DNA of 18,007 bases. Source: Candidatus Aenigmatarchaeota archaeon. GTDB taxonomy: Archaea; Aenigmatarchaeota; Aenigmatarchaeia; QMZS01. Location: the NCBI GenBank assembly GCA_021163805.1, contig JAGGTL010000039.1, positions 1 through 18,007 on the forward strand. The letters are read 5' to 3'. The position numbers were made by a program, and so were the translations under genes. The notes beneath the pieces were generated by a model. It searched no databases, was not told the origin of the DNA, and saw nothing but the letters and a program-made list of their open reading frames with translations. Positions 13,616 to 18,007 of this stretch are shown one piece after another (the first letter of the stretch is position 1; the number at the start of each line of letters is the position of its first letter).

Positions 13616-16600
13616 ATGGGACCAATAGAAATCGTAAAAAAACAATCAAAAATAAAGGAGTTTAATCCAGTTCAGAATCTTGCTGTTGAATGCGGTTTGT
13701 TAAAAGGAAATAATCTAGTTGTTTCAAGTCCGACTGCAAGTGGAAAAACTATCATTGCGGAACTCGCAATTATAAACAACTGGAAGAAAAGAAAAGGGAA
13801 ATCAATATATATTGTTCCTTTAAGAGCTCTCGCTTATGAAAAATTTGAAGATTTCAAAGAAAAATATACGGAGTTTGGTTTGAAAATCGGGGTTTCAACG
13901 GGAGATTTTGATTCCGCATCAGAATATCTGGCAGATAAAGATGTTGTGATTTTAACTTCAGAAAAATTGGATTCTTTGATTAGACATAGAGCAAAATGGT
14001 TATCTGAAATTTCTCTTGTAGTGACTGATGAAACTCATCTTCTAACAGATTCAAATAGAGGTCCTACTCTAGAAATTGTTTTAACTATATTAAAAGAAAA
14101 TCTCTCCCCACAAATTCTAGCTCTCTCCGCAACAATTTCAAATTCTGATGAATTGGCAGAATGGCTAAATGCCAAACTTGTTTTAAGCGATTACAGACCG
14201 GTTCCTTTAAAAAAAGGAATTTTTTTTGATAAAAAACTGATTTTCGAAGATGAAACAAAAGAAGTAGAATGTTCCGATGTTATCTCTATTGTGAAAAAAG
14301 TTGTAAAGAAAGGTAAACAGGTTTTGATATTTCTGTCCACGAGAAGAAATGCAGAGAGTTTAGCAGAGAAATTATCATTAGAATTTCCCTTAATCGAAGG
14401 AGATACTGCAAAAAAAATTTTAAATACTTTTGAAACTCCAACAAAACAATGCATGAAACTTGCAAATTGTTTAAGACACGGAATTGCATTTCATCATGCC
14501 GGACTGATAGATAAACAAAGAATAAAAATAGAAAAAGATTTTAGAGCAAATAAAATAAAAGTTATCTGCGCAACAACAACTCTGGCAGCTGGATTGAATT
14601 TGCCAGCTTTTCTCGTAATTATCAGAGATGTGAAAAGATTTTCTGATGGATACTCTCAATACATTCCAAATTTAGAAGTGCAGCAGATGTGTATTCCAGG
14701 AGACTCTAAAGTATTGTTTGAAGATGGCGAAGAAGTTGAAATTGAAAAAGTTGTAAAAAACAAGATTAATAAAAAGGTCGTAACTTTTGATGGAAAAGAG
14801 TATCAGAGCAATAAAATATTAAAATATTATAAGAGAGAAGCAGAAAAATTAATAATAATTAAAACAAATATAGGAAAAGAGCTAAGATTAACAAAAGAAC
14901 ATCCTGTATTTATTAAGAATAAAGGTTGGGTAAAAGCGAATAATATTGAAATAGGCGACAAAATAAGCATTTATAATTATGAAAGCATAAAACACAAAAA
15001 ATTACCATTTTTCTTTGAATTTTTACCTGCCGACAAAGTTTACACAATTGGAATAGGTAAATTAATTGAAAAAGCAAAAAATAAATTAAATATAACAGAA
15101 AAAGAACTTGCAAAAAGATTTGGTTATAATTACAAAATAAGCTATCATTATAAAAATAACTTGAAAGCAATGCCTTTATGGCTAACAAAAAAACTATGTA
15201 AAATTTTAGAATATGATAAAACAAAAATGTCAAAAATTATAAAAGAAGTCAAAACCGCTTATGGAGCAAAAATCAAAATACCAAAAAGAATTCAGCCTGA
15301 TTTTCTTTGGCTTGCAGGCATAATTGCAACAGAGGGTAATTTGAACAAGCAAACTAAAAACAATTCACTTTTTATAAAATTGAGAATATTTAACACAAAT
15401 ATTAAGATAATTAATAAAGCTAAACGGATTTTATCCTCTTTTGGTCTAAAACCAAAGATATATAGATACAACGATTGTTATTATTTAGAAATTTGTTCAA
15501 CTCTTTTATCTAGAATATTAAACAAACATTTCGGCATTCCCTATAATAATAAAACAACTTCTGTTAATGTTCCATCAATATTATATTCTGCTGATCCAAA
15601 ACTAATTGGCTCCTATCTTTCCGGTGTATTTGATGGTGATGGAAATTATCATAATGGAAGAATTTTATTTGTGAGCTCAAGTAAAAAATTTGCTTTTGGA
15701 TTGCAGGATTTGCTATTAAGATTAAAGATACTTTCAAAGATAAGTGCAGATTCAACAATTTTAAAGACTACAATAAGAGGCAAAGAAGTTTTATTTAACA
15801 AACCAAAATATTATGTTACTTTTTATAAGCATTCTTATATAAATCAATTTGGAAAATACGTTAAACCAGTAAAATATAAAATTCCAAACAAGAAATATAG
15901 CAAATATCACAATATAAATAAATATTTTGACAAAAAAGAGAAGCTATATTTTGCTAATGTAATAGAAATAAAAGAAGTAAAGAAAAAAATTCCTGTTTAT
16001 AATCTGGAAATAGAAGAAAATAATAATTATTTTGTTTCATCTTTTTTAGTTCATAATTGCGGTAGGGCGGGGAGACCAAAATATGATAAATCAGGTCTTG
16101 CTCTTTTAATTGCAAAAAATGAAACTGAAGCAACGGAACTTGTAAACAGATATTTGCTTGGAGAAATTGAGCCCATTGTTTCAAAACTTTCCCTGGAACC
16201 TGTTTTGAGAATGCATATTCTTTCCCTAATTGCGACAGAAGTTGTTCATTCAAGGGAAAAATTATTTAATTTTTTCAAGAAAACTTTTTTTGGCTATAGA
16301 TTCGGAACTGGGATCGAAATACAAATAAAAATTCAGGAAATTCTTGAAGAACTGGAAGAATATGGCTTTTTAAATCTAAAAAAATTCCGAGCAACGAGAA
16401 TCGGAAAAAGAGTTTCGGAACTTTATTTAGACCCTCTCTCAGCCCATATAATTTTAAATTCGCTGGAAAAAGCGAGTTTAAAAACAAAAGATATATTCTA
16501 TTTGCAGATTATTTCTTCCTGTTTTGAAATTTACCCAAAACTAAGAGTTAAGAATAATGAAGCAGCTGATATTGAAGACTTTATCGCAAAAAATAAAAAA

Positions 16601-17047
16601 TATTTCTTGATGGAAGTTCCAGATCCCTGGGAGTATGAATACGAACTATTTTTGCAGAGTCTGAAAACGGCAAATTTATTATATGAGTGGATTTCTGAGA
16701 AAACAGAGGAGCAACTCCTCGAAAAATACGGAATTACTCCGGGAGAACTTTATACAAAAACAACAAATGCAGAATGGCTTCTCTACGCCGCGGAAGAATT
16801 TGCAAAATTAAATAAGAATAGAAAAATTGCAAAAGAATTGAAAAAATTACAACTGAGGATGAAAAACGGAATAAAGGAAGAATTGCTCGATTTAATCAGG
16901 CTTAAAGGAATAGGGAGAATTAAGGCAAGAAAACTTTATAATGCCGGGATTAAAAGTGTTGGTGACATAAAAAAGAATAAAATTATTGCGGAGAAATTAA
17001 TTGGAAAAAAAACTTTAGAAAAAATTATTGGCAAAATTTTACCATAA
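13616..17047 (+). CDS. hel308: Hel308 (Ski2-like) DNA helicase precursor with intein
   Basis: 1143-residue precursor; 687 residues remain after intein removal, the usual Hel308 size. It is a superfamily 2 3'-5' helicase acting on stalled forks. Motifs: FNPVQ (16-20), Walker A SPTASGKT (38-45), PLRALAYEK, DETH (138-141), SAT (171-173), FLSTRRNAE, AFHHAGL, CATTTLAAGLNLPA, and motif VI QQM|CGRAGRP split by the intein between residues 358 and 815. The winged-helix and ratchet domains follow, then a C-terminal helix-hairpin-helix KGIGRIKARKLYNAGI. An AT box near 13586-13595 suits a leaderless start at 13616. The 160-nt gap upstream (13456-13615) holds only a degenerate 18-codon frame. Confidence 0.96.
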   Translation: MGPIEIVKKQSKIKEFNPVQNLAVECGLLKGNNLVVSSPTASGKTIIAELAIINNWKKRKGKSIYIVPLRALAYEKFEDFKEKYTEFGLKIGVSTGDFDSASEYLADKDVVILTSEKLDSLIRHRAKWLSEISLVVTDETHLLTDSNRGPTLEIVLTILKENLSPQILALSATISNSDELAEWLNAKLVLSDYRPVPLKKGIFFDKKLIFEDETKEVECSDVISIVKKVVKKGKQVLIFLSTRRNAESLAEKLSLEFPLIEGDTAKKILNTFETPTKQCMKLANCLRHGIAFHHAGLIDKQRIKIEKDFRANKIKVICATTTLAAGLNLPAFLVIIRDVKRFSDGYSQYIPNLEVQQMCIPGDSKVLFEDGEEVEIEKVVKNKINKKVVTFDGKEYQSNKILKYYKREAEKLIIIKTNIGKELRLTKEHPVFIKNKGWVKANNIEIGDKISIYNYESIKHKKLPFFFEFLPADKVYTIGIGKLIEKAKNKLNITEKELAKRFGYNYKISYHYKNNLKAMPLWLTKKLCKILEYDKTKMSKIIKEVKTAYGAKIKIPKRIQPDFLWLAGIIATEGNLNKQTKNNSLFIKLRIFNTNIKIINKAKRILSSFGLKPKIYRYNDCYYLEICSTLLSRILNKHFGIPYNNKTTSVNVPSILYSADPKLIGSYLSGVFDGDGNYHNGRILFVSSSKKFAFGLQDLLLRLKILSKISADSTILKTTIRGKEVLFNKPKYYVTFYKHSYINQFGKYVKPVKYKIPNKKYSKYHNINKYFDKKEKLYFANVIEIKEVKKKIPVYNLEIEENNNYFVSSFLVHNCGRAGRPKYDKSGLALLIAKNETEATELVNRYLLGEIEPIVSKLSLEPVLRMHILSLIATEVVHSREKLFNFFKKTFFGYRFGTGIEIQIKIQEILEELEEYGFLNLKKFRATRIGKRVSELYLDPLSAHIILNSLEKASLKTKDIFYLQIISSCFEIYPKLRVKNNEAADIEDFIAKNKKYFLMEVPDPWEYEYELFLQSLKTANLLYEWISEKTEEQLLEKYGITPGELYTKTTNAEWLLYAAEEFAKLNKNRKIAKELKKLQLRMKNGIKEELLDLIRLKGIGRIKARKLYNAGIKSVGDIKKNKIIAEKLIGKKTLEKIIGKILP
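14690..16057 (+). mobile_element. Intein with LAGLIDADG homing endonuclease and HTH insert
   Basis: 456 residues in frame (precursor 359-814). Splicing elements: Cys359 (CIPGDSKVLFEDG, block A), Thr426-x2-His429 in LTKEHPVF (block B), PVYNLEIEENNNYFV (block F), and the terminal His813-Asn814 followed by Cys815 of the C-extein. Endonuclease repeats: LAGIIATEG (566-574, acid Glu573) and LSGVFDGDG (668-676, acid Asp675), so both catalytic acids are present. Residues ~491-532 (LNITEKELAKRFGYNYKISY, then a second helix) look like a helix-turn-helix inserted between splicing domain and nuclease. It appears intact and active for both splicing and homing. Confidence 0.95.
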
Positions 17048-17070
17048 TTTATATTTTTTAAAAGTGCGAA

Positions 17071-17096
17071 TTAGAATTTTAATTGGAGAATTCTAA
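17071..17096 (+). terminator. Hairpin downstream of hel308
   Basis: TTAGAATT (17071-17078) and AATTCTAA (17089-17096) form a perfect 8-bp inverted repeat around a 10-nt loop, 24 nt after the hel308 stop. It is a candidate mRNA 3'-end structure. The remainder of the 186-nt gap to 17233 shows only an AT-rich promoter-like region near 17205-17221. Confidence 0.4.
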
Positions 17097-17233
17097 GAGA
17101 GACTTATTAAAAATATAAAAATTGATCAAAAAAATAGAAGTTGTTCTTCATTATTATCATTCCAATTTTACAATAGGATTTCATGAATTTATTGGATGAC
17201 CATTAGCGAATATTAATTTATAGAGATACTATT

Positions 17234-17860
17234 ATGTATTTACAAAAGCATAATTTGAGTAAAAATATGAATAGAAGTAAAAAAGAAAATAAAAGATTTT
17301 ATATTGCATCCATAATTAGTTTGTTATTTATCTTCGGTATGCTTCTATTTTTGGTTTATATAGGAACAGTAATAGAAAAATCAACAGATAAAGAAATAGA
17401 TAGACAAAGTCACTATTTTGCCTCTAAAAATTCCTCTGCTGAAAAGATGAGTATTGAAAAAGCAATGGAAATTGCCAAAAACAGCGAATGCATGAAAGAA
17501 GGAAATTTAACCAACAATTATGTGTATAATAATATAACAAAAACTTGGTGGATAGATTTAGATATTGAAAAACCCGGATGTCGTCCCGCATGCGTTGTAG
17601 ATATAAAAACAAAAACGGCCAGGATTAATTGGAGATGTACCGGTCTAAAAATTCTTCCCAAAAATAAATTTTGCGGTTTCAGCACATATGGAATCTGCAA
17701 AACAGATAAAGATTGTATTGTTGGGGGATGTTCGGGACAGGTATGTCGATCGGTAAATGAGAAATCAGTAATTACAACCTGCGAATATAGGGAATGCTAT
17801 GATGCATCAAAATATGGTTTGTCTTGTAAATGTGTAAAAGGAAAGTGTCAATGGATCTGA
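17234..17860 (+). CDS. Membrane-anchored cysteine-rich extracellular protein
   Basis: 208 residues. A basic N-terminus is followed by one membrane span (~23-45) and an extracellular part with 14 cysteines. Residues ~70-138 (MSIEKAMEIAKNS, TWWIDLDIEKPGCRPACVVDI and TARINWRC) resemble a small PepSY-like module. Residues 147-205 hold ten cysteines in the pattern CGFSTYGIC, DCIVGGCSGQVC, TTCEYREC and SCKCVKGKCQW, which matches the eight-cysteine-cluster type domain seen in archaeal surface proteins. Disulfide-rich folding outside the cell is likely. An alternative ATG at 17267 would shorten the cytoplasmic tail. It ends 32 nt before the tRNA-Gly gene. Confidence 0.78.
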   Translation: MYLQKHNLSKNMNRSKKENKRFYIASIISLLFIFGMLLFLVYIGTVIEKSTDKEIDRQSHYFASKNSSAEKMSIEKAMEIAKNSECMKEGNLTNNYVYNNITKTWWIDLDIEKPGCRPACVVDIKTKTARINWRCTGLKILPKNKFCGFSTYGICKTDKDCIVGGCSGQVCRSVNEKSVITTCEYRECYDASKYGLSCKCVKGKCQWI

Positions 17861-17928
17861 TGAAGAAATAATTTAATTTTTATATTATTTATGCGCCGAT
17901 AGTCTAATGGTAGGACATTGGCCTTCCA

Positions 17929-17956
17929 TGGAATCACAAAAAAATAATTCGATGAA
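17929..17956 (+). other. Canonical 37/38 intron of tRNA-Gly
   Basis: 28 nt between A37 (17928) and A38 (17957). A bulge-helix-bulge can be drawn: outer helix TTGGC/GCCAA, 4-bp helix CTTC/GATG with one U-U mismatch, bulges CAT and AAA, and a short inner GGA/TTC helix. Cleavage within the bulges gives the loop CTTCCAA. Confidence 0.88.
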
Positions 17957-17972
17957 AGCCAACAATCCGGGT

Positions 17973-17986
17973 AGAAATTCGGAAAT
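17973..17986 (+). other. Candidate 14-nt intron in the T-loop of tRNA-Gly
   Basis: AGAAATTCGGAAAT interrupts the T-loop after T54; a shift by one base is possible. In the precursor, exon TCCGG (17966-17970) can pair with TCGGA (17979-17983) inside the insertion. This would give a bulge-helix-loop with the 5' junction in the loop and the 3' junction in the bulge. Without the insertion the T-arm is standard. Confidence 0.7.
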
Positions 17987-18007
17987 TCAAATCCCGGTCG
18001 GCGCATC

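Larger units (their letters stand above)
17893..18005 (+). tRNA. tRNA-Gly(TCC) with two apparent introns
   Basis: Acceptor stem GCGCCGA/TCGGCGC, D-arm GTCT-AATGGTA-GGAC, anticodon stem TTGGC/GCCAA, anticodon TCC at 17925-17927, and discriminator A at 18005. CCA is not encoded. Two insertions must be removed to obtain a normal tRNA: 28 nt after position 37, and 14 nt in the T-loop. The T-arm is then CCGGG-TTCAAAT-CCCGG. An AT-rich promoter lies just upstream (about 17867-17880). The window ends 2 nt after the gene. Confidence 0.93.

Noticed and set aside
14690..16057. Group I intron or a separate homing endonuclease gene inside hel308
   Set aside because: The insert is in frame with intact protein-splicing residues at both ends, so it is an intein.
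17965..17988. Slippage-type tandem duplication (GAAATTC occurs twice, 8 nt apart) as the sole explanation of the T-loop insert
   Set aside because: The repeat is real, but simple duplication does not account for all 14 nt. The potential to pair with the T-stem and exact restoration of the T-loop favour an intron.

Overview
The window is a dense, AT-rich stretch of archaeal chromosome. The lineage evidence comes from several genes: separate RNA polymerase subunits A' and A'', eL30 and archaeal NusA, archaeal-type uS12, uS19 and uL2, diphthamide synthase Dph2, a Hel308 helicase, and tRNA genes with introns. Ribosome-binding sites are almost absent. Many start codons lie about 22-28 bases after a TATA-like box, which suggests mostly leaderless mRNAs. 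Small proteins, dispersed ribosomal-protein genes, divergent core residues and reduced gene lengths suggest a fast-evolving DPANN-type archaeon (Nanoarchaeota/Woesearchaeota/Pacearchaeota-like). That placement is inference, not proof.

Layout. Positions 1-1106 hold the 3' part of a coiled-coil gene converging on a tRNA-Ser(GCT) gene whose D-arm is interrupted by about 40 nt. Positions 1212-1754 encode a pilin-like membrane-anchored protein. It converges on a two-gene minus-strand operon (1799-2876) of a dCMP deaminase and a P-loop nucleotide-kinase-like protein. Positions 3064-4080 carry two unrecognised coiled-coil proteins, the first with DNA-level internal repeats. Positions 4101-5779 carry dph2, a putative HTH protein with three strict 16-residue repeats, and an overlapping small membrane protein. 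rps19 stands alone at 5912-6298 behind a duplicated promoter element.

Positions 6551-11253 hold the transcription-translation cluster rpoA1-rpoA2-rpl30e-nusA, followed after its own promoter by rps12. The first four genes are very tightly packed (overlaps of 4 and 13 nt, and a possible 25-codon micro-ORF bridging rpl30e and nusA). The usual archaeal neighbours (rpoH/rpoB upstream; rps7, EF-1A and rps10 downstream) are missing. A membrane-anchored thioredoxin-fold protein (11298-12395), rpl2 (12525-13217) and a small basic protein (13231-13455) follow. Next is hel308 (13616-17047), interrupted inside helicase motif VI by a 456-residue intein with a LAGLIDADG endonuclease and a probable HTH insert. 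The window ends with a cysteine-rich, membrane-anchored protein and a tRNA-Gly(TCC) gene that appears to carry two introns: a canonical 28-nt one at 37/38 and a 14-nt one inside the T-loop.

The best leads are the non-canonical tRNA interruptions (D-arm of tRNA-Ser, T-loop of tRNA-Gly), the intein in hel308, and a set of substitutions at normally near-invariant positions of uS12, NusA, RpoA1 and RpoA2. No CRISPR array, insertion sequence, rRNA gene or obvious defence island was seen, and no gene-free stretch exceeds 300 bases.
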